DNA from: CAZYCC01 sp964645985
GTDB lineage: Bacteria; Bacillota; Clostridia; Oscillospirales; CAG-272
Reading direction: 5' to 3'
Assembly: GCA_964645985.1 (NCBI GenBank)
Contig: CAZYCC010000050.1
Span: 1 to 11,110, forward strand
DNA length: 11,110 nt
Part shown: positions 1 through 7,598 of the stretch, in pieces
Layout of the letters: the number at the start of each line of letters is the position of its first letter
Numbering within the stretch: position 1 is the first letter of the stretch
The notes under the pieces: model-generated
The model's database searches: none
The model's input: only the letters and a program-made list of their open reading frames with translations
What the model was told of the DNA's origin: nothing
Program-made: the position numbers and the translations under genes

Positions 1-28
1 CCCCCGACCGCACGGTCGGGGGATTTTT
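1..28 (+). terminator. Rho-independent terminator hairpin at the left edge
   Basis: Positions 1-10 (CCCCCGACCG) pair perfectly with 13-22 (CGGTCGGGGG), and the run ATTTTT follows at 23-28 on the plus strand. This is the classic intrinsic terminator shape for a plus-strand transcript arriving from outside the window. The hairpin also lies 18 nt past the trpA stop on the minus strand, so it may act bidirectionally and end the trp transcript. The U-run needed for that direction would lie beyond the left edge and cannot be seen. Confidence 0.8.
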
Positions 29-40
29 GTAGCGCCGATC

Positions 41-829
41 TCACTTCCCGGCAATCGCCTCTTTCATTGCGCGCACATAATTTTCGACCGCGCGGGGAGC
101 GTTGTCGCGCTCGCGACGGGCGAGGCGCACGAGGGCGGAGCCGACAATGACACCGTCGGCGAGAGGAGCGACGCGCGCCGCCTCCTCCGGGGTGTCGATA
201 CCGAAGCCGATAGCGCAGGGGACGCGCGCGTGGGCGCGCACGATCTCCATTAAGGCGGGCAGATCTGCGGCGTTGCCCTTCTCGCCGGTGACGCCGAGCG
301 AACGCACGACGTAGAGGAAGCCCTCCGCGCCCGCCGCGATACGCGCCGCCCGCTCGCGCGAGGTCGGAGCGACGAGCGAGATGAGAGAAATCCCCGCCTC
401 GCGCGCCGCCGGCGCGAACTCCTCGCGCTCCTCAAAAGGCAAATCCGGCAAAATCAGCCCGTCGACCCCGACCTCCCGGCAGCGCGCACAGAAGCGCGGA
501 TCGGCGAAGACGACGTTCGCGTAGGTCATGAACACCATCGGCACGGCAACCTGCGCGCGCAGGCGCGCGGCGAGCGCGAAAATGTCGTCGGTCGTGACGC
601 CCCCGGCGAGAGCGCGCGCGTTCGCCTCCTGAATCGTCGGCCCCTCGGCGGTCGGGTCGGAGAAGGGGATGCCGAGCTCGATGAGGTCGGCACCGCCGCG
701 CACCGCCGCGAGAACAACGCGCTCGGTCATCGAGAGGTCCGGGTCGCCGCAAGTGAAAAAGGCGACGAACGCCTTGCCGCCGGCAAACGCCGCGCGAATG
801 CGCTCCTCGCCGAAAATATCCTTTTTCAT
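41..829 (-). CDS. trpA: Tryptophan synthase alpha subunit
   Basis: A 262-residue protein, the usual length for TrpA. As the alpha subunit of cytoplasmic tryptophan synthase it cleaves indole-3-glycerol phosphate to indole and glyceraldehyde-3-phosphate and passes indole to TrpB. Family motifs are in order: FFTCGDPD (24-31), ELGIPFSDP (51-59), GPTIQEAN (63-70), PDLPFEER (128-135), SLGVTG (177-182, the mobile loop), AIGFGI (206-211) and DGVIVGSALV (225-234). Catalytic Glu49 of Salmonella corresponds to Glu51. The partner acid Asp60 is replaced by Glu62 (TAEG instead of the usual LADG). The ATG at 829 has an AGGA six bases upstream (836-839), which supports this start. It is the last gene of the cluster. 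It is separated from trpB by 430 bp, although the two subunits work as one complex and are commonly translationally coupled in other bacteria. Confidence 0.97.
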   Translation of the reverse strand: MKKDIFGEERIRAAFAGGKAFVAFFTCGDPDLSMTERVVLAAVRGGADLIELGIPFSDPTAEGPTIQEANARALAGGVTTDDIFALAARLRAQVAVPMVFMTYANVVFADPRFCARCREVGVDGLILPDLPFEEREEFAPAAREAGISLISLVAPTSRERAARIAAGAEGFLYVVRSLGVTGEKGNAADLPALMEIVRAHARVPCAIGFGIDTPEEAARVAPLADGVIVGSALVRLARRERDNAPRAVENYVRAMKEAIAGK

Positions 830-1259
830 AAAAAGTCCTATAGGAGAGATAAAACGCGAGCTCGGAAGAGCCCACTCCGCCGCGCCTCGCGGGAGAGTTC
901 CCGGGAGAGAGGGGAGGAAAAATCAAGATAGGAGTGTCACAAATATAACCCAAGCGCCCGGGGGAACCCGCGAGGTGAGATTGTCTATCGCGATTAGCGA
1001 AGGAGTGGGAGCGAGGGGTCCCTTTACCGATCTGCGCGAGGGGATCGCGCGAAACCCGCTGCCGCCCCACAATAAAGTGCAAAGTTTCGCCAAGGAGAGT
1101 ACCGCATCTTTTGCTGCGCTGTCGCTTGATAGTTCCCGGGCCAGTTCCGCAGGATTCTGCCTCAGATTTTCCGGCGGGAGCGGGACGGTTTCAGGTAACA
1201 CTTTTCTCGCGAGGTTTTGCATTTTTTCAAAAGGCCCATCCGGGGGCAAGCGCGCGGGA
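830..1259. other. trpB-trpA spacer, no supported gene
   Basis: This 430-bp stretch sits between two genes whose products form one complex. I see no strong hairpin-plus-T terminator and no clear promoter. A 99-codon minus-strand frame (923-1222, ATG start) is open here. Its first 55 residues have a protein-like composition, but it has no Shine-Dalgarno and no family I recognise, so it is listed only as a finding. The other open frames crossing this stretch run antisense through trpA or trpB. Confidence 0.6.
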
Positions 1260-2456
1260 TCAGTCGTAGAGTTCCTCGCCGCGATAGCGCGCGATCGCCG
1301 CGACATCCTTGTCGCCGCGGCCGGAGAGCGTGACGACGATAATTTTGTCGCGCGGGAGCGTCGGCGCCAGTTTGAGCGCGTACGCCAAGGCGTGGGCGCT
1401 CTCGATCGCGGGGATAATTCCCTCCTCGCGCGAGAGCAGCTCAAACGCCTCGACGGCCTCCTCATCGGTAATAGCGACGTACTGCGCCCTCCCCTCATCG
1501 TGCAAAAAGGCGTGCTCGGGCCCGACACCGGGGTAATCGAGCCCCGCCGAAATCGAGTAGACCGGCGCAATCTGCCCGCGCTCATCTTGTACAAAATAGG
1601 ACTTCATTCCGTGAAAAATACCTACTCGCCCGGTGTTGAGCGTCGCCGCCGTCTCGGGCGTATCGACCCCGCGCCCCGCCGCCTCGCACCCCACGAGACG
1701 CACATCCTTATCCTCTAAAAAGTGATAAAAACTGCCCATCGCGTTCGACCCGCCGCCGACGCAGGCGAGGACATAATCGGGCAGCCGCCCCTCGCGCGCG
1801 AGAACTTGCTCCCTTGTCTCGCGAGAAATCACCGACTGAAAGTCCCGCACGATGGTCGGGAAGGGGTGCGGCCCCATCACAGACCCAAGGCAGTAGTGTG
1901 TATCGGCAATGCGGCGCGTCCACTCGCGCATCGTCTCGGAGACCGCGTCCTTGAGCGTCGCCGTACCGCTCTTCACCGGCACGACCTGCGCGCCGAGCAG
2001 CTTCATGCGGTAGACGTTGAGCGCCTGCCGGCGCGTGTCCTCCTCGCCCATGAAGACGACGCACTCCATTCCGAAGAGCGCCGCCGCGGTCGCCGTCGCG
2101 ACACCGTGCTGTCCCGCGCCGGTCTCGGCGATGAGGCGGGTCTTGCCCATCTTTTTCGCGAGCAGCGCCTGCCCGAGAACATTGTTAATTTTGTGTGAAC
2201 CCGTGTGGTTGAGGTCCTCGCGCTTGAGATAGATCTTCGCCCCGCCGAGCCTCGCGGTCAGCTTCGCCGCGAGCGTCAGGCGCGAGGGCCGCCCCGCGTA
2301 ATCGCGCAATAGATCCCCGAGCTCCGCGCGGAAACCGGGGTCGTTTTTGTAAAAATCGTACGCGTCGGAGAGCTCATGCACCGCGTTCATCAGCGTTTCC
2401 GGGATGTACTGCCCCCCATATGGCCCGAACCGCCCGGGATGAGTTAGTGTGGACAT
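1260..2456 (-). CDS. trpB: Tryptophan synthase beta subunit
   Basis: A 398-residue PLP enzyme that condenses indole with serine to give tryptophan in the alpha2beta2 synthase. The sequence has the normal N terminus (GRFGPYGGQYIPETLM, 8-23) and the PLP lysine motif HTGSHKINN (84-92, with Lys89 as the Schiff-base residue). It also has ETGAGQHG (111-118, with catalytic Glu111), the phosphate-binding GGGSNAMG (234-241), GLDYPGVGPEH (305-315) and the C-terminal SGRGDKD (378-384). All canonical TrpB1 features are present and the length is normal. The start at 2456 fits the family N terminus, but the upstream pyrimidine-rich sequence has no recognisable Shine-Dalgarno. The stop is TGA. It lies 758 bp downstream of trpF, with repeat module A in between, so a continuous transcript would have to read through that structured element. 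Confidence 0.98.
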   Translation of the reverse strand: MSTLTHPGRFGPYGGQYIPETLMNAVHELSDAYDFYKNDPGFRAELGDLLRDYAGRPSRLTLAAKLTARLGGAKIYLKREDLNHTGSHKINNVLGQALLAKKMGKTRLIAETGAGQHGVATATAAALFGMECVVFMGEEDTRRQALNVYRMKLLGAQVVPVKSGTATLKDAVSETMREWTRRIADTHYCLGSVMGPHPFPTIVRDFQSVISRETREQVLAREGRLPDYVLACVGGGSNAMGSFYHFLEDKDVRLVGCEAAGRGVDTPETAATLNTGRVGIFHGMKSYFVQDERGQIAPVYSISAGLDYPGVGPEHAFLHDEGRAQYVAITDEEAVEAFELLSREEGIIPAIESAHALAYALKLAPTLPRDKIIVVTLSGRGDKDVAAIARYRGEELYD

Positions 2457-2548
2457 AGATGGTTGCAGAATGGAAAAGAAGTGTCACGAATGAAGGGAAA
2501 GGAGAAAGGAAGAAGTGAGAGAAAACACAACGTTCCAAGTGAGCTGCC
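2457..2548. other. Purine-rich leader stretch upstream of trpB
   Basis: About 90 bases on the plus strand are very rich in A and G, so the transcript side leading into trpB is rich in C and U. No promoter or ribosome binding site is recognisable. Its right end borders the start of repeat module A. Confidence 0.4.
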
Positions 2549-3114
2549 CGGGGGGAAGTTGCGCGCAAAACCGCCTCGCGAAGTTAGACGGGGCAGTGTA
2601 AAATCACAACAGAGGCAGTAGAGTTTCCCGAAAACTGAATTTAGAAACGGCAGTGGAAATTACGCAAATCCTCACCCCGCTTCACGAATACACCCCATCC
2701 CCCGAAGGGCAAGGATCTGTTTCGCTTCCGACAATCCCATCAATCTCTTTGCTCTTCCCCCGCGCCGCGAGTTTACTTCGCATAGAGGAAAACACCCCGC
2801 GTCCCGTAACAGTTCGTTATGTGGGGGTTCCAAGGGGGGCTGGAGGGGGGCAAAGCCCCCCACCCTTGGCCGCTTCTCGAGAGAGCCGGGGGAGGGCTCT
2901 TTCGGGAAAGAGCACTCCTCCGGAGGAGCATGGTGGCGGCTCCCGCCGCGAGAACAGTAGGTGCGGCCCGGGGCAGTGGAAATGTCGATAGGGTCACTTC
3001 GGTTTCCCGAAAACTAAATTTAGAAACGGAAGTGCAAATTACAATAGGGGTGCTTCGGTTTCCCGTAAACTAAACCTTAGAGGTAGCAGTCGAAATTTCG
3101 ACAAAGTGAGGTTG
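2549..3114. repeat. Intergenic repeat module, copy A
   Basis: This is one of two related modules in the window; the other is 8481-9420, in the same orientation. It opens with the 19-mer CGGGGGGAAGTTGCGCGCA (2549-2567), identical to 8481-8499. The tail of a 56-bp-type unit (2592-2623) and a unit head at 2624 follow. Next is a core of roughly 300 bp (about 2684-2984) that aligns with 8755-9083. Two more unit heads follow at 3003 and 3059 (TTTCCCGAAAACTAAA-like, 56 bp apart). Within the core, 2863-2929 is identical over 67 nt to 8962-9028. The core contains nested hairpins (2830-2869) and the 14-nt palindrome CTCCTCCGGAGGAG (2915-2928). No coding frame spans it convincingly. A transposase-free mobile or structured repeat is inferred; I cannot name a known family. 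Confidence 0.85.
2830..2869. other. Nested hairpin inside repeat module A
   Basis: CCAAGGG (2830-2836) pairs with CCCTTGG (2863-2869). Inside it GGGGGGC (2845-2851) pairs with GCCCCCC (2855-2861) around an AAA loop. The corresponding place in copy B has two separate simple hairpins built from the same CCAAGGGGG/CCCCCTTGG motif. Confidence 0.75.
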
Positions 3115-3214
3115 CTTCAAAATAAACTTCAAGCCGAGGCAGACTTGCCTCCCCATCAACAAGCGAGTTTTCCAAAAGAAAAAGTTTGATCCTTTTCTGG
3201 AGGAAGACCTTCCC
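3115..3214. other. trpF-proximal spacer with small dyads
   Basis: This stretch lies between module A and the trpF stop. It contains the small hairpin GAGGCA-GACT-TGCCTC (3134-3149) and an imperfect dyad around 3172-3200. Neither is followed by a clear T-run in the trp direction, so I do not call a terminator. Confidence 0.4.
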
Positions 3215-3841
3215 TCAAACTGAGGCGGGAGCATCCCGCGGCCCCCTCGCCCTTACCGCGCGCGTGAACGCGGCCATCTTCTCGGGGCTCTTGCGCCCGC
3301 CTTCCTCAATCCCGCTGCTGACATCGACACCGAAGGGCCGCAGCTCGGCGATCGCCCCGGCGACATTGTCGGGCGTCAGCCCCCCCGCGAGAATATACGG
3401 CCGCGCAAAGCCGCGCAGGAGCTCGGTGGGGATGCGCGCGCCGCTGCCCTGCCCCGCGTCAAGGAGCACCAAATCCGCCCGGCTCGCCGCGGCGCGTGCG
3501 AGATCCTCCTCGCCGCGCACCTGGAACGCCCGCAGCACCGGCCGCCCCCCGCGCCGCTGCAGATAGGCGACCGTCTCCTCGCTCTCCTCGCCGTGCAGCT
3601 GCGCCGCCGCGATAATATTCTGCCGCAGCAGCGCAAGTACCTCGTCAGGGTCCGGGTCGACGAACACGCCGACCGGCGTCACCGCGGGGTGCAGCCGCGC
3701 GCGCATCTGCCGGGCAAGAGCGACCGAGACCGTCCGCCGCCGCCCGGGCGCGAGGACGAACCCGACCATATTGGGCAGGCAGATATTCGCCGCCGCAATG
3801 TCATCGAGCGACATCATGCCGCAAAGTTTTATTTTTATCAA
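3215..3841 (-). CDS. trpF: Phosphoribosylanthranilate isomerase, TTG start preferred
   Basis: A TIM-barrel enzyme of the cytoplasmic tryptophan pathway that converts N-(5'-phosphoribosyl)anthranilate to the carboxyphenylamino deoxyribulose phosphate. The frame opens at an ATG at 3865. I prefer the TTG at 3841, because the family normally begins only a few residues before KIKLCG and the TTG gives MIKIKLCG. A GGAGG (3853-3857) lies 11 nt upstream of the TTG but inside the longer reading. From the TTG the protein is 208 residues. Numbered from the ATG, the motifs are KIKLCGMMSLDD (11-22, catalytic Cys15), AAQLHG (87-92), LLDAGQGSG (134-142, catalytic Asp136), LAGGLTPDNV (159-168) and GVDVSSGIE (179-187). 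It is not fused to trpC, unlike in enteric bacteria. The nearest upstream gene is trpC, about 216 bp away. Confidence 0.95.
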   Translation of the reverse strand: MIKIKLCGMMSLDDIAAANICLPNMVGFVLAPGRRRTVSVALARQMRARLHPAVTPVGVFVDPDPDEVLALLRQNIIAAAQLHGEESEETVAYLQRRGGRPVLRAFQVRGEEDLARAAASRADLVLLDAGQGSGARIPTELLRGFARPYILAGGLTPDNVAGAIAELRPFGVDVSSGIEEGGRKSPEKMAAFTRAVRARGPRDAPASV

Positions 3842-3852
3842 GAGCGCTCGTT

Positions 3853-3857
3853 CCTCC
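3853..3857 (-). promoter_or_regulatory. Shine-Dalgarno that decides the trpF start
   Basis: GGAGG on the minus strand lies 11 nt before the TTG at 3841 and downstream of the ATG at 3865. It therefore favours the TTG as the real start. The ATG at 3865 has only a weak GGCGAG-like sequence ahead of it. Confidence 0.6.
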
Positions 3858-4057
3858 GGGGGCATCTCGCCGAACGTATAGCTAAAGTGAAGTTTTTTGT
3901 GCAGGCCCGCACCCCGCTCCGCCCGCCACGCGGGTTATCTTCCTTTATTAGATATGTGCGGCGATAAGCTCCCCTCTTGCCGTGACAACTCGCTCGGCGC
4001 TCCCTCCCCGCGCGCTCGATCCTTTTTGTCTTTTTTCAAAAAAGTGATATTTCGCCC

Positions 4058-4855
4058 TCATTCCCCGAGAAGCCCTTGCAGAGCGGCGCGGCGGTCGGGC
4101 GATCGCATCAGCGCCTCCCCAACGAGAACTGCGTCGGCATACTCGCTCGCCTCAAGGACATCCGCACGGTAACGCACCCCGCTCTCCGCGACGAACTGCA
4201 CCCCCGGGGGAAGGAGCGCGGCGAGCCGCCTGCTGTTTCCCCGTTCGACCGTGAAATCGCGCAGATTGCGGTTGTTGCACCCGACGATGGTAGCCCCGGC
4301 GGCAAGCGCCGTGTCAAGCTCGCGCTCGTCGTGCACCTCGACGAGGGCGTCCATACCGAGCTGCTGGCAGAGCGCGATGTCCTCGCGCAGCTCGTCTTTT
4401 GAGCGCAGAGAGACGATCAGCAGCGCCGCTGCCGCGCCGAGGCATTTTGCCTCGTAGAGCATATACCGGTCGACGACGAAATCTTTGCGCAGCACCGGGA
4501 GCGCCGATTGCGCGGCAATCTCGCGCAAATTTTCGTCACTGCCGAGGAAGCGCGTCGGCTCGGTCAGCACCGAGATCGCGCTCGCCCCGCCCGTCTCGTA
4601 GTCGCGCGCGATGTCAAGATACGGGAAGTCACGCGCGATGAGTCCTTTTGAGGGCGAAGCGCGCTTGACCTCGGCGATCACCGCGATCCCGCGCGCCGCC
4701 TTGTCCGCGCGGATTTTCTCGGCAAAGGACGGCGCCCCACCGCGCCCGGCGAGCTCCTCCGCCCGCGCTCGCAGCTCATCGATCGAAGTTACCTTCTCCC
4801 GCGCGGCGACCCTCTCCCGCGCCGCCTCCGCGAGCTCCTCCAAAATGTCCGGCAT
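4058..4855 (-). CDS. trpC: Indole-3-glycerol phosphate synthase
   Basis: A 265-residue TIM-barrel enzyme that decarboxylates and closes the ring to form indole-3-glycerol phosphate, the substrate of TrpA. Recognisable segments are IAEVKRASPSKG (60-71, substrate-binding Glu62 and Lys64), SVLTEP (95-100), VLRKDFV (121-127, general-acid Lys124), LVEVH (171-175, Glu173), GCNNRNL (192-198), FVAESGV (221-227, Glu224 and Ser225) and VLVGEALM (243-250). The open frame extends upstream to 5008. The start at 4855 gives the normal family N terminus (MPDILEELAEAARERV), and the extra 51 residues look unlike protein. There is no Shine-Dalgarno before this ATG. A nearby upstream ATG is followed at once by a TAA stop. 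An 862-bp spacer separates it from trpD. Confidence 0.96.
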   Translation of the reverse strand: MPDILEELAEAARERVAAREKVTSIDELRARAEELAGRGGAPSFAEKIRADKAARGIAVIAEVKRASPSKGLIARDFPYLDIARDYETGGASAISVLTEPTRFLGSDENLREIAAQSALPVLRKDFVVDRYMLYEAKCLGAAAALLIVSLRSKDELREDIALCQQLGMDALVEVHDERELDTALAAGATIVGCNNRNLRDFTVERGNSRRLAALLPPGVQFVAESGVRYRADVLEASEYADAVLVGEALMRSPDRRAALQGLLGE

Positions 4856-5717
4856 AAACGCGTGATTACATGAACGAAAAAGTACTATCCGGAGGTGTCG
4901 CAAACCTCGCAGAGCGACCCTCTGCGCCGCCCCGTCCGCCGGGGGGGAGTCCCCATGCAGCGAAAGCGCAAGCGTCTCCCTTTTGCTCCGTCCTGCCGCC
5001 CTCCCCACCCCCCGCTCCCAAAAGAAAGCGCCTCATCCCCGCAGAGCCGCGCCGCGCGGGCGAGCAGCCGCGTTGGGGTATCTTTGCCCTCGCGAAGTTA
5101 CGGTCTTGCCCCCCGATGGGTGGCCTCTCGTGCGACACGCCGCTCGTGCGATCCGCGCTCCTCGCGGAACACTACTCGCTCACGGCGAGACACAGCAGCG
5201 CGATCGACCGCCGCAAATGGTTCCGTCGCGAAAATTGCCCGCGCGCGGGGGGTTTCCCTCGCTGCACACCCGGGCGAGAACAAGCCGCGCGCGAAGCGAA
5301 GCCCTCGCCTCAGAGAATTTCGCACAAACGCGAGCGGGGGTGCTCGCCCACGCGAAGTGACGGTCTTTCACCCAACGAACGCCCCCTCGCCTCACATTTC
5401 TCCCACGCGAGGTGGAAGCGATTTTTCGCGACCCGCGCCGCGCCTCATGTGAGTGAAGCGAGAGCGGAAAGGAAGCGATCGTGCAATTTCTCCGTTTCCC
5501 GCAGAACCGCTCCCGCGCAAACAAATATTTCCCGTCGGAAATTACTCTCGTACGATGGAGGCGGCCCCGCGCGCCGCAGGAGAGGAGAGGATTCGCGCAA
5601 AAAGTTCGCGCTCGCGCTCTTTTTCGGGGAGGATGGCGGGCCCGTGCAAATCCCGCGCAAGGTCCTGTCGCCCCTCGGAGAGGAGAGGCAGGTTTATTCG
5701 CGAAAAGTAACAAATTC
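4856..5717. other. trpD-trpC spacer, GC-rich and gene-free
   Basis: This 862-bp stretch has no supported gene. A plus-strand frame stays open through it (from 4870 to 6003), but it encodes an Arg/Ser/Pro/Ala-rich product, has no ribosome binding site and continues antisense into trpD, so I reject it. Visible structure includes a near-direct repeat of CGCGAAGTTACGGTCTT at 5091-5107 and 5351-5367 (16 of 17 identical, 260 bp apart). The first 10 bases of the 5091 copy, with three bases before it, also match the head of repeat module A at 2574-2586 (13-mer CCTCGCGAAGTTA, at 5088-5100). No terminator or promoter is clear. Confidence 0.5.
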
Positions 5718-6737
5718 TTACGCGTTCGACGCCGCGATGAAGGCGTCGAGCGTCGCCGTGGCCTTGCCGCTGTCGATGAGCTGCGCGGCGAGCGCGATTC
5801 CCTCGCCCATCGTCTTTGCCTTCCCGGCGACGGCGAGCGCCGCTCCCGCGTTGAGAAGCACGGCGTCGCGCCGCGGGCCCTTCTCCCCGGCGAGCACCGC
5901 GCGCGTGATCGCGGCGTTCTCCTGCGGCGTCCCGCCTACGAGATCCTCGCGGCGGCAGCGCACGAAGCCGAACTGTTCGGGGGTAATCGTCGCGAGGCGG
6001 TAACCTCCCTCGTCAAACCCGCAAACATGAGTCGGCGATGAGAGCGAGATCTCATCGAGCGGGTCCTCGCCGAAGACGACCATTCCGCGCCGCACCCCGA
6101 GCGAGGTGAGCACGCGCGCGAGCGGCTCAACGAGCGAAGCGTCGTAAACTCCGAGCAGCTGGAAGGTAGGACGCGCGGGGTTAGTCAGGGGCCCGAGGAT
6201 ATTGAACACCGTGCGGATGCCGAGCTCTTTACGAATAGGCCCCACATATTTCATTGATGTGTGATATTTTTGCGCGAAGAAGAAGCAGATCCCAACCGTG
6301 TCGAGCAGGGAGACGGCTTTTTCGGGGTCCTCATCGATGTTGACGCCGAGCGCCTCGAGACAGTCTGCGGTGCCGCAGAGCGAGCTCGCCGCACGGTTGC
6401 CGTGCTTGGCGACAAGCGCGCCGCCTGCCGCCGCGACAATGGCCGCGGTGGTCGAGATGTTAAAGGAGTGCGCGCCGTCGCCGCCTGTACCGACCACCTC
6501 GAGCAGTTCTCGGTCCCCCCTCGGCACGGCGAGCGCGTGCTCGCGCATCGCGGCGGCGCAGCCGGCAATCTCGTCGATAGTCTCCGCCTTAGTGCTCTTA
6601 GTCGAGAGCGCGGCGAGGAAAGCAGCATTCTGGGTCGGCGAGGTTGCGCCGCTCATGATCTCGTTCATCACGGCATACGCCTCGTCGTAGGTGAGGTCCT
6701 GTTTGTCAACAATCTTGACAATTGCTTCGCGAATCAT
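5718..6737 (-). CDS. trpD: Anthranilate phosphoribosyltransferase
   Basis: A 339-residue enzyme, normal for the family, that transfers phosphoribose from PRPP to anthranilate. After an N-terminal helical domain (1-70) the sequence carries the PRPP-binding loop GTGGDGAHSFNIST (83-96) and KHGNRAASS (111-119). It also has GTADCLEALGVN (122-133), GPIRKELGIRT (166-176), ILGPLTNPA (180-188) and the metal-binding DE pair in GEDPLDEISL (223-232). The frame is open back to 6959, but the upstream 74 residues are not family sequence. The ATG at 6737 is preceded by AAAGGA (6743-6748) at 5 nt, a good Shine-Dalgarno. It is not fused to TrpG. Spacers of 861 and 862 bp flank it on the trpG and trpC sides. 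Confidence 0.97.
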   Translation of the reverse strand: MIREAIVKIVDKQDLTYDEAYAVMNEIMSGATSPTQNAAFLAALSTKSTKAETIDEIAGCAAAMREHALAVPRGDRELLEVVGTGGDGAHSFNISTTAAIVAAAGGALVAKHGNRAASSLCGTADCLEALGVNIDEDPEKAVSLLDTVGICFFFAQKYHTSMKYVGPIRKELGIRTVFNILGPLTNPARPTFQLLGVYDASLVEPLARVLTSLGVRRGMVVFGEDPLDEISLSSPTHVCGFDEGGYRLATITPEQFGFVRCRREDLVGGTPQENAAITRAVLAGEKGPRRDAVLLNAGAALAVAGKAKTMGEGIALAAQLIDSGKATATLDAFIAASNA

Positions 6738-7598
6738 AGCAGTCCTTTCGGAGAAATGGAAAATTTTTGATAGGTGAAGGATGAACATCCCGCGCGACGC
6801 AAAGATACATCGCGCGAAAATGAATGGTAGCAGAAACCTCCGCAGAGGCTCGCCCGCACGGCGGTGCGATGGGAGACGAAATTGAAGAGTGAATCCGAAA
6901 AAGCAATGGAGACGAACTTGAGGAGAGTGCCCAAAAATAGGATAAAGGAAGCAGTTCATTGCCCTTTACACCAAGGCAATCATTTTGTCGCGAGTTGAAC
7001 ACTTTCCCGAGAGACATACACAGGGGTGCCGCTTTCTCCTAAATTTTCCCGGAATCCGGCGGGAACGCGGCAGAGCGGCGGAAGAGCGGCGGAACAGAAC
7101 ATCGCGCGAGAACGTGAACCAAGAGAGGGCAAAATTCCGCCAAGCAAAAGCGGATGATGAAAAGTGAATGGCCTGCGAAGGAATAGAGCAAAATATAGCG
7201 CAAGAATTTACACGAGGGAATGAAATTTCATCGGGCAAAAGTAGAAGCGGATGTTGAGAAGTGAACGAAAAGCGGTGGAATGAAACAAAAGAAAAATCTG
7301 AAAAGCGAGCAGCTCGCGAGGATGGGGGAGGGAGAATGATGAACACCGCTCGTTACATCAGAGTTATCATTTGTTCAATATTGTTCAGGCAAATTCGCAA
7401 ATACGAAAAAACACAGCAAGGGCATGACCGGGCCAAGCGCTTTACTGAAAAGAATCGGTGAAAAATATAAGGCGCACGGGGATGGTTCCCGGGGACAGCT
7501 TCCGCACCGTCGGCATCATTTTATCTCCAAGGAAATTCACCAAAAATATCCAAAGATTTAATAAACAACCCGTCCGAGCCGAAGAATTAGTGGAATTC
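6738..7598. other. trpG-trpD spacer, purine-rich with direct repeat
   Basis: This 861-bp stretch is visibly less GC-rich than the genes, and its plus strand is rich in A and G (clearest from about 7090 to 7340). No family-like protein is seen on either strand. Visible structure: a 20-nt imperfect direct repeat at 7149-7168 and 7246-7265 (AGCGGATG followed by RTGARAAGTGAA-type sequence, 18 of 20 identical, period 97); a perfect 12-nt palindrome ATGAAATTTCAT (7220-7231); and an 11-bp perfect tandem AGAGCGGCGGA (7072-7082, 7083-7093). The trpD Shine-Dalgarno lies at its left edge. No promoter for trpD could be assigned with confidence. Confidence 0.5.

Noticed and set aside
669..1718. 349-codon plus-strand frame across trpA, the spacer and trpB
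   Set aside because: Mostly antisense to two well-supported genes, with low-complexity Arg-rich composition.
933..2491. Shared 12-mer AGTGTCACRAAT at 933-944 and 2480-2491 as a common operator
   Set aside because: Too short and only two occurrences, at different distances from trpA and trpB; chance cannot be excluded.
3225..3240. GCGGGA/TCCCGC hairpin as a trpF terminator
   Set aside because: It lies inside the trpF coding end and is not followed by a T-run in the direction of transcription.
4870..6003. Long plus-strand open frame (377 codons) across the trpD-trpC spacer and into trpD
   Set aside because: Arg/Ser/Pro/Ala-rich composition, no ribosome binding site and no family motif, and its last third is antisense to the clearly real trpD. 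Long stop-free shadows are expected in GC-rich DNA.
6966..7346. 126-codon minus-strand frame in the trpG-trpD spacer
   Set aside because: Its Ser/Phe/Arg-rich composition is explained by the purine-rich opposite strand. No ribosome binding site and no motif.
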